61,480 nucleotides of DNA, from the NCBI RefSeq assembly GCF_001425705.1, contig NZ_LMDC01000030.1, forward strand, positions 301,500 through 362,979, read 5' to 3'. A program made the translations under genes and the position numbers. Shown one piece after another: positions 8,963 through 17,337 of the stretch. This DNA is from Pelomonas sp. Root1217. Lineage in GTDB: Bacteria > Pseudomonadota > Gammaproteobacteria > Burkholderiales > Burkholderiaceae_C. Within the stretch, counting starts at the first letter, position 1, and every line of letters begins with the position of its first letter. Under the pieces are notes generated by a model. The model was not told the DNA's origin. It ran no database searches and saw only the letters and a list, made by a program, of their open reading frames with translations.

Positions 8963-10096
8963 ATGAAGAACTATCGAATCTGCTCCAACTGCATCATGGA
9001 CACGTCCGACTCCGGCATCGTGTTCGACGAGCGCGGCTGGTGCGACTACTGCAACAACTACCACCGCAACATCCTGCCCAACTGGCATACGGATGAGCGC
9101 GGCGAGCGCGAGATCATGGCCCAGGTGGAGCAGATCAAGCGCGATGGCAAGGGCAAGGACCACGACTGCCTGATCGGCCTCTCGGGTGGTGTCGACAGCT
9201 CCTACGTGACCTATCTGGCCAAGGAGAAGTTTGGCCTGCGCCCACTGCTCTATCACGTCGACGCCGGCTGGAACTCGCAGCAGGCGGTCAACAACATCGA
9301 GAAGCTCGTCGACGGCCTGGGGCTGGATCTGTTCACCGAGGTCATCGACTGGCCCGAGATGCGCGATCTGCAACTGGCCTTCTTCAAGGCCCAGGTACCG
9401 CATCTGGATACCCCTCAGGACCATGCCTTCTTCGCCGGTCTCTACAACTTCGCCGCCAAGCACAACGCCAAGTACATCCTGACCGGGGCGAACTACTCGA
9501 CGGAATGCGTTCGCGAGCCGCTTGAGTGGCACTACCACGCATCCGACGTGCGCCAGCTCAAGGACATCCACCACCGCTTCGGCACGCGCCCGCTGAAGAA
9601 GTTCCCGCTCGCAGGCATCTTCCGCTTCAAGATCTATTACCGCTTCTTCAAGGGCGTCCAGGTCGTCAAGCCGCTGAACTGCGTGCCCTTCTTCAAGGAA
9701 GCGGCCATGGACGAACTCGTGCAGAAGTTCGGTTGGCAAAAATACGCTCACAAGCACTACGAATCGCGCTTCACGCGCTTTTACGAAGGCTATTGGCTGC
9801 CCAGCAAGTTCGGCTACGACAAGCGCCGCGCGCATTTCTCCAGCCTGATCCTGACAGGCCAGCTCAAGCGCGAGGACGCGCTCGCCAAGATCGCTATCCC
9901 TGCCTACGACGACGAGACGCTGGCGCATGATTTCGAGTACATCGCGACGAAGCTCGGCCTGACCGTTGCCGAGCTGCAGGCCTTGCATCGCGGCCAGCCG
10001 AAGACGTACAAGGACTACGCCAACGACATGGCCATCATCGAACTCGGCACGCGGGTGCTGCGGGCTCTTGGTGTGCAACGGGCCATCATCCGATGA
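8963..10096 (+). CDS. wbpG: N-acetyl sugar amidotransferase (WbpG/WbuX/PseA family)
   Basis: 377 residues. It begins with a cysteine-pair knuckle (CSNCIMD and CDYCNNY) and carries the PP-loop ATP pyrophosphatase signature LIGLSGGVDSSYV at about residues 71-83. Members ligate ammonia to the N-acetyl group of a sugar, turning acetamido into acetamidino and giving the glycan a positive charge. They take ammonia from a HisH/HisF pair, exactly as encoded next, with a four-base ATGA overlap. In P. aeruginosa O12 and E. coli O145 relatives act on FucNAc, and in P. aeruginosa O5 on a ManNAc3NAc-uronate. The fnlABC genes downstream favour the FucNAc substrate here, which is inference. Confidence 0.9.
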   Translation: MKNYRICSNCIMDTSDSGIVFDERGWCDYCNNYHRNILPNWHTDERGEREIMAQVEQIKRDGKGKDHDCLIGLSGGVDSSYVTYLAKEKFGLRPLLYHVDAGWNSQQAVNNIEKLVDGLGLDLFTEVIDWPEMRDLQLAFFKAQVPHLDTPQDHAFFAGLYNFAAKHNAKYILTGANYSTECVREPLEWHYHASDVRQLKDIHHRFGTRPLKKFPLAGIFRFKIYYRFFKGVQVVKPLNCVPFFKEAAMDELVQKFGWQKYAHKHYESRFTRFYEGYWLPSKFGYDKRRAHFSSLILTGQLKREDALAKIAIPAYDDETLAHDFEYIATKLGLTVAELQALHRGQPKTYKDYANDMAIIELGTRVLRALGVQRAIIR

Positions 10097-10722
10097 TCAC
10101 CATCGTCAGCTACGGCGTCGGCAATATCGGCGCGCTGGCCACCATGTACAAGCGCATGAACATCCCGACGCGCTTTGCCACGACGGCGGCCGAGATCGAG
10201 GACGCGACGCATGTGATTCTGCCCGGCGTCGGTGGCTTCGACGACGCGATGAACCGACTCAACGACTCCGGCCTGCGCGAACCGCTGGATGCGATGGTCG
10301 CCCGTGGCGGCGTGCCCGTGCTGGGCATTTGCGTCGGCATGCAGATGCTGGGCGAATCCAGCGACGAAGGCCAATGCAAAGGACTGGGCTGGGTGCCCGG
10401 CCAGGTCAGGCATTTCGATAGCACCGGCAAGACCGCCGGACTGCCGCTGCCGCACATGGGCTGGAACGACGTGAAGCCGCTGCCGGGCGTTCCGCTCTTC
10501 AAGGGGCTGGAGACCGACGCGCGCTTTTACTTCCTGCACTCCTATTACTTCGAGTGCCGCGACCTGGCCCATGAAGCCGCGCACGCCGAATACGGCTCGT
10601 CCTTCGCCGCCTCGGTTCGCAATGGTTGCGTCTACGGCATGCAGGGTCATCCCGAGAAGAGCCACCACTGGGGTGCGGCGTTGCTGAAGAACTTTGCCGA
10701 ACTGGAGTCCTCGACATGCTGA
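10093..10722 (+). CDS. hisH: HisH-type glutamine amidotransferase paralogue
   Basis: 209 residues, a class I glutamine amidotransferase. The nucleophile cysteine sits in LGICVGMQML and the His/Glu partners in MQGHPEKSHHW, so the catalytic triad is intact. Sequence and length match HisH of imidazole-glycerol-phosphate synthase. Its position between an N-acetyl-sugar amidotransferase and a divergent HisF shows a surface-sugar role: it should release ammonia from glutamine and pass it on. It overlaps wbpG by four bases and hisF by seven, so the three are translationally coupled. Confidence 0.92.
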   Translation: MITIVSYGVGNIGALATMYKRMNIPTRFATTAAEIEDATHVILPGVGGFDDAMNRLNDSGLREPLDAMVARGGVPVLGICVGMQMLGESSDEGQCKGLGWVPGQVRHFDSTGKTAGLPLPHMGWNDVKPLPGVPLFKGLETDARFYFLHSYYFECRDLAHEAAHAEYGSSFAASVRNGCVYGMQGHPEKSHHWGAALLKNFAELESSTC

Positions 10723-11501
10723 GGCCGCGCATCACGCCCTGCCTGCTCGTGCACGAGGGAGGCCTCGTCAAGACCGTTGGCTTCAAGGACCCGAAGTACG
10801 TCGGCGACCCGATCAACGCGGTCAAGATCTTCAACGAGAAGGAATCGGACGAGCTGGTCGTGCTGGACATCGACGCCACGCGCAACGGCGTTGAGCCCGA
10901 CTACAAGCTGATCCAGGACCTGGCCGCCGAATGCCGCATGCCGCTGGCCTATGGTGGCGGCGTGCGCACGCCCGAGCAGGCCAAGCGCATCATCGAGCTG
11001 GGCGTCGAGAAGGTCTGCATCAGCAGTGCCGCCATCGAGGATCCGTCCTGCATTCGGCGTATCGCCGACGCGGTGGGCGGCCAAAGCGTGGTCGTCGTGC
11101 TGGACGTGCGCAAGAAAGCCGGACTTTTCTCCAGTGGCTACGAGCTCTGCACGCACAACGCCACCCGGGTCCACAAGCTTGATCCCGTCGCGTTTGCACG
11201 CGAATGCCAGGCGCAAGGTGCCGGCGAGATCGTGCTGAACTCGGTGGACCGCGACGGCACGATGAAAGGTTATGACATCGAGCTGGCCAAGCAGATACGC
11301 GCGGCGATCCGCATCCCCATGAGCGTGCTCGGCGGCGCCGGCTCGCTGGCTGACATCGAGGCGCTGATCAATGCCTGCGGCGTCATCGGCTGCGCCGCGG
11401 GCAGCCTCTTCGTGTTCAAGGGCCAGTACCGCGCCGTGCTCATCAACTATCCGCAGCCGGCCCAGAAAGACGCCCTCTTCGCCGCTGCCCTCTCCCGCTG
11501 A
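10716..11501 (+). CDS. hisF: HisF-type cyclase subunit paralogue for sugar amidation
   Basis: 261 residues from ATG 10716, which overlaps the end of hisH. It is a (beta/alpha)8 barrel clearly related to HisF (LAYGGGVRTPEQAKRI, VVLDVRKK, SVLGGAGSLADI). The first strand reads RITPCLLVHEGG. Histidine-pathway HisF has an aspartate after Cys-Leu (CLDV) that is essential for cyclisation, and here it is leucine. The second conserved aspartate in the VLDV strand is kept. This supports a role as ammonia conduit to the amidotransferase and not in histidine synthesis. It is followed by fnlA after two bases. Confidence 0.9.
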   Translation: MLRPRITPCLLVHEGGLVKTVGFKDPKYVGDPINAVKIFNEKESDELVVLDIDATRNGVEPDYKLIQDLAAECRMPLAYGGGVRTPEQAKRIIELGVEKVCISSAAIEDPSCIRRIADAVGGQSVVVVLDVRKKAGLFSSGYELCTHNATRVHKLDPVAFARECQAQGAGEIVLNSVDRDGTMKGYDIELAKQIRAAIRIPMSVLGGAGSLADIEALINACGVIGCAAGSLFVFKGQYRAVLINYPQPAQKDALFAAALSR

Positions 11502-11503
11502 CC

Positions 11504-12541
11504 ATGTTCGACGACAAGACCCTGCTCATCACCGGCGGCACCGGCAGCTTCGGCAATGCCGTGCTGCGCCGCTTCCTCGACTCCGGCCTTCGCGAGATCC
11601 GCATCCTCAGCCGCGACGAGAAGAAGCAGGACGACATGCGCAAGAAGTACGCATCGCCCAAGCTCAAGTTCTACATCGGCGACGTCCGCGACCCGCGCGC
11701 CGTGGCCGGTGCGATGCGGGGCGTGGACTACTGCTTCCACGCCGCTGCGCTCAAGCAGGTGCCCTCCTGCGAGTTCCATCCGATGGAGGCCGTCCGCACC
11801 AATGTGCTGGGCACCGAAAACGTGCTGGAGGCCGCCATCCAGGCCGGCGTCGAACGCGTCGTCTGCCTGTCGACCGACAAGGCCGTCTACCCCATCAATG
11901 CGATGGGCATCTCCAAGGCCATGATGGAGAAGGTCATGGTTGCCGCCTCGCGCAACCTCGAAGGCACGGGCACTGTCATCTGCGGCACGCGCTACGGCAA
12001 TGTGATGGCCTCGCGCGGCTCGGTGATCCCACTCTTCGTCGAGCAAGTCCGTGCCGGCAAGGCGCTGACACTGACCGATCCGGAGATGACCCGCTTCATG
12101 ATGACGCTGGACGACGCCGTCGAGCTGGTGCTGTACGCCTTCGAGCATGGCCGCAACGGCGACATCTTCGTGCAGAAGGCGCCGGCAGCGACCATCCGCG
12201 TGCTGGCGGAGGCGGTGCTGGACGTGCTGGAGCAGTCCAGCCATCCCATCCGCGAGATCGGCACCCGCCACGGCGAGAAGCTCTACGAGGCCCTGCTCAG
12301 CCGCGAGGAACGCGCCGGGGCTGAGGACCTGGGCGGCTACTACCGCATCCCGCCCGATGGCCGCGACCTCAACTACACCAAGTTCGTCGAACAAGGCGAA
12401 GCCCGCATCCAGGCCGCGGAGGACTACACCTCGCACAACACCGAGCGCCTGGACGTGAACGGCATGAAGGCGCTGCTGATGAAGCTGGACTTCATGCGTC
12501 GCATCGCCGCCGGCGAGCGGAACGTGACGGCGGAGGACTGA
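11504..12541 (+). CDS. fnlA: UDP-GlcNAc 4,6-dehydratase/5-epimerase (FnlA/WbjB)
   Basis: 345 residues, extended short-chain dehydrogenase/reductase. It carries the NAD-binding motif ITGGTGSFG at about residues 9-17, HAAALKQVPSCE, and the active-site segment INAMGISKAMME, with Met in place of the usual Tyr and the catalytic Lys kept, as in the FnlA/CapE/PseB group. It performs the first step from UDP-GlcNAc towards UDP-N-acetyl-L-fucosamine. The next two genes are the remaining steps, in the conserved fnlA-fnlB-fnlC order, with starts overlapping stops. Confidence 0.93.
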   Translation: MFDDKTLLITGGTGSFGNAVLRRFLDSGLREIRILSRDEKKQDDMRKKYASPKLKFYIGDVRDPRAVAGAMRGVDYCFHAAALKQVPSCEFHPMEAVRTNVLGTENVLEAAIQAGVERVVCLSTDKAVYPINAMGISKAMMEKVMVAASRNLEGTGTVICGTRYGNVMASRGSVIPLFVEQVRAGKALTLTDPEMTRFMMTLDDAVELVLYAFEHGRNGDIFVQKAPAATIRVLAEAVLDVLEQSSHPIREIGTRHGEKLYEALLSREERAGAEDLGGYYRIPPDGRDLNYTKFVEQGEARIQAAEDYTSHNTERLDVNGMKALLMKLDFMRRIAAGERNVTAED

Positions 12542-13654
12542 GTGCGCATCGGCATCACCGGCGCTTCGGGCTTCGTCGGCCGCAATTTGCAATGGCGGCT
12601 GGGCGAGGCCGGCCATGCCGACGTACGCTTGATTTCCCACCGAGCCGGCGACGCCGAGCTCATCGAACAGTTGAGCGGCCTGGACTTCGTCTATCACCTG
12701 GCCGGCGTCAATCGCCCGCTGGACCCGCTTGAGTTCGATGATGGCAATGCCGACTTCAGCCTCCGCCTGGTGTCCATTCTTGGGAGTCTGCAGGATCGCC
12801 CCCCGGTAGCCTTCGCCTCATCCACGCAGGCGACTCTGGACAACGTCTACGGCCGTAGTAAGCGCGCGGCCGAGGAGGCCCTGCTGCACTACCAGCGTCA
12901 GTGCCGCGTCCCTGTCTACATCTTTCGGCTCACGAACGTCTTCGGCAAATGGTGTAGGCCTAACTACAACTCGGTCGTGGCAACCTTCTGCCACAACATC
13001 GCACGCGACCAGCCCGTCACGATCAACGACCCGACGGCGCCTCTGCGGTTGGTCTATATCGACGACGTCATCGACCAGATGCTGGCGCTGCTGGAGCCTG
13101 CGCCGCCCGAGCCAGGCTTCGTCGACATCAAGCCGGCCTATGACACCACGGTGGGTGAACTCGCCGATACGCTCAGGGGCTTCCGTCAGACCCGCGACGA
13201 CCTGATGACCGACCGCGTCGGCACGGGTCTCACCCGCGCCTTGTATGCCACCTACGTGAGCTACCTGCCTCCCGAGGGCTTCTCGTACACGGTGCCGCGC
13301 CATGCCGACCCCCGCGGCGTTTTCGTCGAAATGCTGAAGACGCCTGACTGCGGCCAGTTCAGCTACTTCACTGCCGGCCCCGGCATCACGCGCGGCGAGC
13401 ACTACCACCACACGAAGACCGAGAAATTCCTCGTCATCAAGGGCACGGCGCATTTCGGCTTCCGCCATATCGACAGCGGCGAGACGCATGAACTCGTCAC
13501 ACGCGGCGGAGAGGCGCAGATCGTCGAGACCATCCCCGGCTGGACCCACAACATCACCAACATCGGCGACGACGAGCTCATCGTGATGCTATGGGCCAAC
13601 GAGGTCTTCGACCGCGCACGCCCGGACACGACCGCCATGAAAGTCAAGCCATGA
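12542..13654 (+). CDS. fnlB: UDP-sugar 4-ketoreductase with C-terminal cupin (FnlB/WbjC)
   Basis: 370 residues from a GTG start that follows the fnlA stop directly. The N-terminal two-thirds is an SDR (GITGASGFVGRN; active-site YGRSK). The C-terminal third is a cupin (GITRGEHYHHTKTEKFLVI), the two-domain layout typical of FnlB/WbjC/CapF. In this family it acts after FnlA, reducing (and in CapF epimerising) the keto intermediate on the way to UDP-L-pneumosamine/FucNAc. The stop overlaps the fnlC ATG. Confidence 0.92.
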   Translation: MRIGITGASGFVGRNLQWRLGEAGHADVRLISHRAGDAELIEQLSGLDFVYHLAGVNRPLDPLEFDDGNADFSLRLVSILGSLQDRPPVAFASSTQATLDNVYGRSKRAAEEALLHYQRQCRVPVYIFRLTNVFGKWCRPNYNSVVATFCHNIARDQPVTINDPTAPLRLVYIDDVIDQMLALLEPAPPEPGFVDIKPAYDTTVGELADTLRGFRQTRDDLMTDRVGTGLTRALYATYVSYLPPEGFSYTVPRHADPRGVFVEMLKTPDCGQFSYFTAGPGITRGEHYHHTKTEKFLVIKGTAHFGFRHIDSGETHELVTRGGEAQIVETIPGWTHNITNIGDDELIVMLWANEVFDRARPDTTAMKVKP

Positions 13655-14784
13655 AAAAGCTCAAGGTGCTGACCGTCGTCGGCACACGACCGGAAATCAT
13701 CCGCCTGTCGCGCGTGATGGCGGCCCTGGACGAGCACTGCGACCACGTGCTCGTCCACACAGGGCAAAACTACGACTACGAACTCAATCAGGTCTTCTTC
13801 GACGACCTCGGTGTTCGCAAACCCGCGCATTTCCTGAATGCAGCGCAGGGCGGTGCAGCGCAGACCATCGGCAACATCATTGCCGGCATCGACAGCGTGC
13901 TGGAGGCCGAGCAGCCCGAGGCCATGCTGGTGCTGGGCGACACGAACAGCTGCCTTTCGGTCATCGCCGCCAAGCGCCGCAAGATTCCAATCTTCCACAT
14001 GGAAGCCGGCAACCGCTGCTTCGACATGCGCGTGCCAGAGGAAACCAACCGCCGCATCGTCGACCATACAGCCGACATCAACCTCACCTACAGCACGATC
14101 GCACGCGACTACCTGCTGCGCGAAGGCCTGCCGCCGGATCAGGTCATCAAGACCGGCAGCCCGATGTTCGAGGTGTTAAGCCACTATCGCGACGGCATCG
14201 CGTCGTCCGACGTGCTGACTCGCCTCGGTCTGGATGAACAAGGCTATTTCGTCGTCAGTGCCCACCGCGAGGAGAACATCGAGTCGCCCCGGACCTTTGG
14301 CAAACTGGTCGGCATTCTGAACGCGGTCGCCGAGGATCACGGCCTGCCCGTCATCGTATCGACGCACCCGCGCACGCAAAAGCGCATTGATGCCGAAGGC
14401 ATTCAATTCCATGCCGGCATCCGGCTGCTGAAGCCCCTGGGGTTCCTGGACTACGTCAGGCTCCAGGCCTCGGCCAGAGCTGTGCTGTCGGACAGTGGCA
14501 CCATCAACGAAGAGTCGTCCATCCTCAACTTCCCGGCGCTGAATCTGCGCGAAGCCCATGAGCGGCCTGAGGGCATGGAGGAAGGTGCCGTCATGATGAC
14601 TGGCCTGTCGCTGGACCGCGTGCGCCAGGGCCTTGCCGTTCTGCAGGGCCAGCCTCGCGGTGACGAACGCAGCCTGCGCCTCGTTGCCGACTACAGCATG
14701 CCTAATGTGTCCGCCAAGGTCGTGCGCATCATCCACAGCTACACGGACTACGTGAAGCGCGTCGTCTGGCGCCAGTACGACTGA
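13651..14784 (+). CDS. fnlC: UDP-N-acetyl-L-fucosamine synthase, 2-epimerase (FnlC/WbjD)
   Basis: 377 residues from ATG 13651, which overlaps the fnlB stop (ATGA). Non-hydrolysing UDP-GlcNAc 2-epimerase fold: GTRPEIIRLSRV near the start, HTGQNYDYELNQVFFDDL, the EAGNRCFDMRVPEETNRR active-site region and SDSGTINEESSIL for UDP binding. The phrase GNRCFD is typical of the FnlC/WbjD/CapG branch and not of WecB. It completes UDP-L-FucNAc. The frame is open 20 codons upstream, inside fnlB, but that part is a shadow. Confidence 0.93.
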   Translation: MKKLKVLTVVGTRPEIIRLSRVMAALDEHCDHVLVHTGQNYDYELNQVFFDDLGVRKPAHFLNAAQGGAAQTIGNIIAGIDSVLEAEQPEAMLVLGDTNSCLSVIAAKRRKIPIFHMEAGNRCFDMRVPEETNRRIVDHTADINLTYSTIARDYLLREGLPPDQVIKTGSPMFEVLSHYRDGIASSDVLTRLGLDEQGYFVVSAHREENIESPRTFGKLVGILNAVAEDHGLPVIVSTHPRTQKRIDAEGIQFHAGIRLLKPLGFLDYVRLQASARAVLSDSGTINEESSILNFPALNLREAHERPEGMEEGAVMMTGLSLDRVRQGLAVLQGQPRGDERSLRLVADYSMPNVSAKVVRIIHSYTDYVKRVVWRQYD

Positions 14785-16016
14785 TGCGGGTGCTGGTCGT
14801 CAGCCAATACTTTTGGCCGGAGGTTTTTCGCGTCAATGAGATCGTCTCCGAACTGCGGGCGCGGGCCCACGACGTCACCGTGCTGACGGCGTTGCCCAAC
14901 TACCCTGGTGGCGACGTCTTCGACGACTACGCGGTCGACCCAGCCGCCTTCATCGACTACCACGGCGCCAACGTCATCCGTCTGCCGGTGCGTCCGCGCG
15001 GCAGGGGCTCGATCCGACTGCTGTTGAACTACTGGAGCTTCGTGTTCTGGGGCTGCCTGCTCGGCCCGTGGAAGCTGCGCGGCCGCCAATTCGACGCGAT
15101 CTTCTGCTTCGAGACGTCACCCATCACGTCCGCATTACCGGCCGTTCTGCTGCGCCGCATCAAGCGCGCGCCACTGCTGCTGTGGGTGCTTGATCTGTGG
15201 CCTGACACGCTGTCGGCGGTAGGCATGGTGCGCTCGCAACGCGGCCTCAACGCGGTCGGCGCGCTGGTGCGCTTCATCTACAGACGCTGCGATCTGATCC
15301 TCGCCCAGTCCAAGGGCTTTTTTCCGGCAATAGAGCGCTGGTCGCAGGCGCCACACAAGTCCCGTTACTTCCCGCAATGGGGCGAAGCCGCTTTCGACGA
15401 CGATCCCGGCGGAGTTGCCGAAGCGCCCGAGCTGGCACCGCATGCCGGCAGCTTCAGGCTGATGTTCGCCGGCAATATCGGTGATGCTCAGGACTTCCCG
15501 GCCCTGCTCGATGCCGCCGAAGCGACCCGGCACCGACCCGAACTGCACTGGCTCATCGTCGGCGACGGCCGTCAGGCCACCTGGGTACGCGAGGAGATCG
15601 AAAGACGCGGTCTGCAAGCCACCGTTTTCATGCTCGGCCGTCACCCGTTGGAGCGCATGCCGGCTTTCTTTGCCGGTGCCGATGCGCTGCTGGTGTCCCT
15701 GAAGGCCGAGCCGATTTTCGCGTTGACGATCCCAGGCAAGATACAGAGCTATCTCGCTGCCGGGAGGCCGCTGCTGGCCATGCTGGACGGCGAAGGTGCC
15801 CGCGTGGTCGAGGAGGCCGGCGCCGGCCTCTGCTGCCCCGCTGGCGACGGTGCAGCGCTGGCCCGCGCGGCAGAGCAATTGGCCGCAATGAGCGTCGTTG
15901 AGCGCGCCGTGATGGGCCGCCGCGGCCTGGCCTACAGCCAGCGCGAGTTCGATCGCACGACCTTGATCGGGCAACTCGAGAAGTGGTTCATTGAGGCAAG
16001 GACCAGCCGTGAGTGA
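14784..16016 (+). CDS. WbuB-like GT4 glycosyltransferase (probable FucNAc transferase)
   Basis: 410 residues. The start ATG shares one base with the fnlC stop. The N-terminus SQYFWPEVFRVNEIV and ALPNYPGGDVF is the recognisable WbuB/WbjE signature, the transferase usually encoded directly after fnlC that moves L-FucNAc (or its derivative) onto the growing lipid-linked unit. The C-terminal GT-B half has MFAGNIGDAQD and PGKIQSYLAAGRPLLAM. Whether it prefers the acetamidino sugar is unknown. Confidence 0.85.
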   Translation: MRVLVVSQYFWPEVFRVNEIVSELRARAHDVTVLTALPNYPGGDVFDDYAVDPAAFIDYHGANVIRLPVRPRGRGSIRLLLNYWSFVFWGCLLGPWKLRGRQFDAIFCFETSPITSALPAVLLRRIKRAPLLLWVLDLWPDTLSAVGMVRSQRGLNAVGALVRFIYRRCDLILAQSKGFFPAIERWSQAPHKSRYFPQWGEAAFDDDPGGVAEAPELAPHAGSFRLMFAGNIGDAQDFPALLDAAEATRHRPELHWLIVGDGRQATWVREEIERRGLQATVFMLGRHPLERMPAFFAGADALLVSLKAEPIFALTIPGKIQSYLAAGRPLLAMLDGEGARVVEEAGAGLCCPAGDGAALARAAEQLAAMSVVERAVMGRRGLAYSQREFDRTTLIGQLEKWFIEARTSRE

Positions 16017-17331
16017 TATTGGCATCCAGTTGATCAACCATGCCTGCGTGCTGATCGAGGCGGGGCCCGTGCGCCTGCTGACCGATCCGTGGTTGTCTGG
16101 CTCGGCGTTCAACCATGGTTGGGAGCTGCTCGCGCCGACGCCCGTCTCGATCGCCGACCTGTCGTTCAACTATCTCTGGTATTCACACGAACACCCTGAT
16201 CATTTCGCGCCAGCGGAATTGCTCAAGATTCCGGTGCATGCCCGAGACGGAGTCACGGTGCTCTACCAGGCCACCGTCGACGGCAAGGTTGCGGAGTTCT
16301 GTCGCAGCCATGGCTTCAAGGTACTGGAACTAGAGGACGACCGCCGCTATGAACTGACCGACGGCATCGTCGTGCGCTGCGGCCAGCATCGCGGTTCAGA
16401 TTCATGGCTGCTCATCGAGACGCCAGGGGGCACGATCCTGAACCTCAACGATTGCTACCTCCCGAGCGTTGCTGATGCACAGGCACTGCACGCCCGGACC
16501 GGCCCGATCGACGTGCTCCTGACCCAATACTCGTTCGCCAACTGGATAGGGAATGAAGGAGATGACGCCTATTCGCGCGCCCTCGCCAACATGTATTTGC
16601 GTATCCTCGCGAACAATCTGCAGGTCCTGGCGCCGCGTTTCACGATTCCGTTCGCGAGCTTCACCCGCTTCTCGAGTCGAGAGAACTCGCATCTCAACCG
16701 CTTCACGAACCGGGTCGACCAGGCGGTCGAAACGATCGCGGCGAACGGCAGTTGCCCCATCGCTCTTTACGTCCTCGATCGCTGGCAGCTCGGCGATACG
16801 AGTCACGACAACACCTCAGCGATCGCGGCATGGGCTGCTGCCGCGCGGCAGCCCACGTCGGTATGCAGCGAGCCGCCCAGCGTCGCGCAATCTGATTTGG
16901 ACCTCGCCTTCGAACGCTATGTCACGCGTATTGCGCAGAAGAACGACATGGCTGCGATTCGCACGCTGTCCGCAGCCGGCTGCCTGCCAGCGACGCGCAT
17001 CCACCTGACCGACTTGGGTCGCGTGGCCGTGTTGGACATCTGCGCGGGCGCCCTGGCCTGGGATACGGACACGCAGGACTTCGACATCGCCATGCGTTCG
17101 GATTCGCTGAGTTTCCTGCTGCGCCATGAATGGGGCCGCGGCGCCCTGCAGATCAACGGCCGGTTCCATGCGAACTACGCGACCTTGCGCCGCTTCATTT
17201 GCCAGACACAGATCGCTTTCATGAACAACATCGGGCGCAGTTACCCGGCCACCATCGCCGAGACGGAGGTCGTGAACCCGTCGACCTTCATCCTCAGGGT
17301 CGTCGACCGCCTGCACCCCGTCGACGCCTGA
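16009..17331 (+). CDS. Metallo-beta-lactamase-fold protein of polysaccharide locus
   Basis: 440 residues. I choose GTG 16009 because an AAGGA Shine-Dalgarno lies a few bases upstream, so the gene overlaps the previous one by eight bases. The metal-binding motif SHEHPDHF (about residues 58-65) and LNLNDCYLP further on mark an MBL-fold hydrolase or oxidoreductase of the UlaG/NAPE-PLD/CMP-NeuAc-hydroxylase-like kind. The C-terminal 150 residues form a separate domain (SDSLSFLLRHEWGRGAL, QINGRF) that I cannot name. Coupled to fnl/wbuB, it probably modifies a nucleotide sugar or lipid-linked glycan. The reaction is unknown. It converges on the next gene with a six-base gap. Confidence 0.75.
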   Translation: MSDIGIQLINHACVLIEAGPVRLLTDPWLSGSAFNHGWELLAPTPVSIADLSFNYLWYSHEHPDHFAPAELLKIPVHARDGVTVLYQATVDGKVAEFCRSHGFKVLELEDDRRYELTDGIVVRCGQHRGSDSWLLIETPGGTILNLNDCYLPSVADAQALHARTGPIDVLLTQYSFANWIGNEGDDAYSRALANMYLRILANNLQVLAPRFTIPFASFTRFSSRENSHLNRFTNRVDQAVETIAANGSCPIALYVLDRWQLGDTSHDNTSAIAAWAAAARQPTSVCSEPPSVAQSDLDLAFERYVTRIAQKNDMAAIRTLSAAGCLPATRIHLTDLGRVAVLDICAGALAWDTDTQDFDIAMRSDSLSFLLRHEWGRGALQINGRFHANYATLRRFICQTQIAFMNNIGRSYPATIAETEVVNPSTFILRVVDRLHPVDA

Positions 17332-17337
17332 CGCGGG

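Noticed and set aside
8081..10078. 665-codon open frame on the minus strand opposite wzy and wbpG
   Set aside because: It runs antisense to two well-recognised genes, has low-complexity His/Gln/Val composition and shows no domain. It is a high-GC shadow.
10093..11501. hisH and hisF considered as part of the histidine operon
   Set aside because: No other his genes are nearby, HisF lacks the cyclisation aspartate, and the genes overlap a sugar amidotransferase gene.
11447..12697. 416-codon minus-strand open frame over fnlA
   Set aside because: Antisense shadow of fnlA, with no domain signature.
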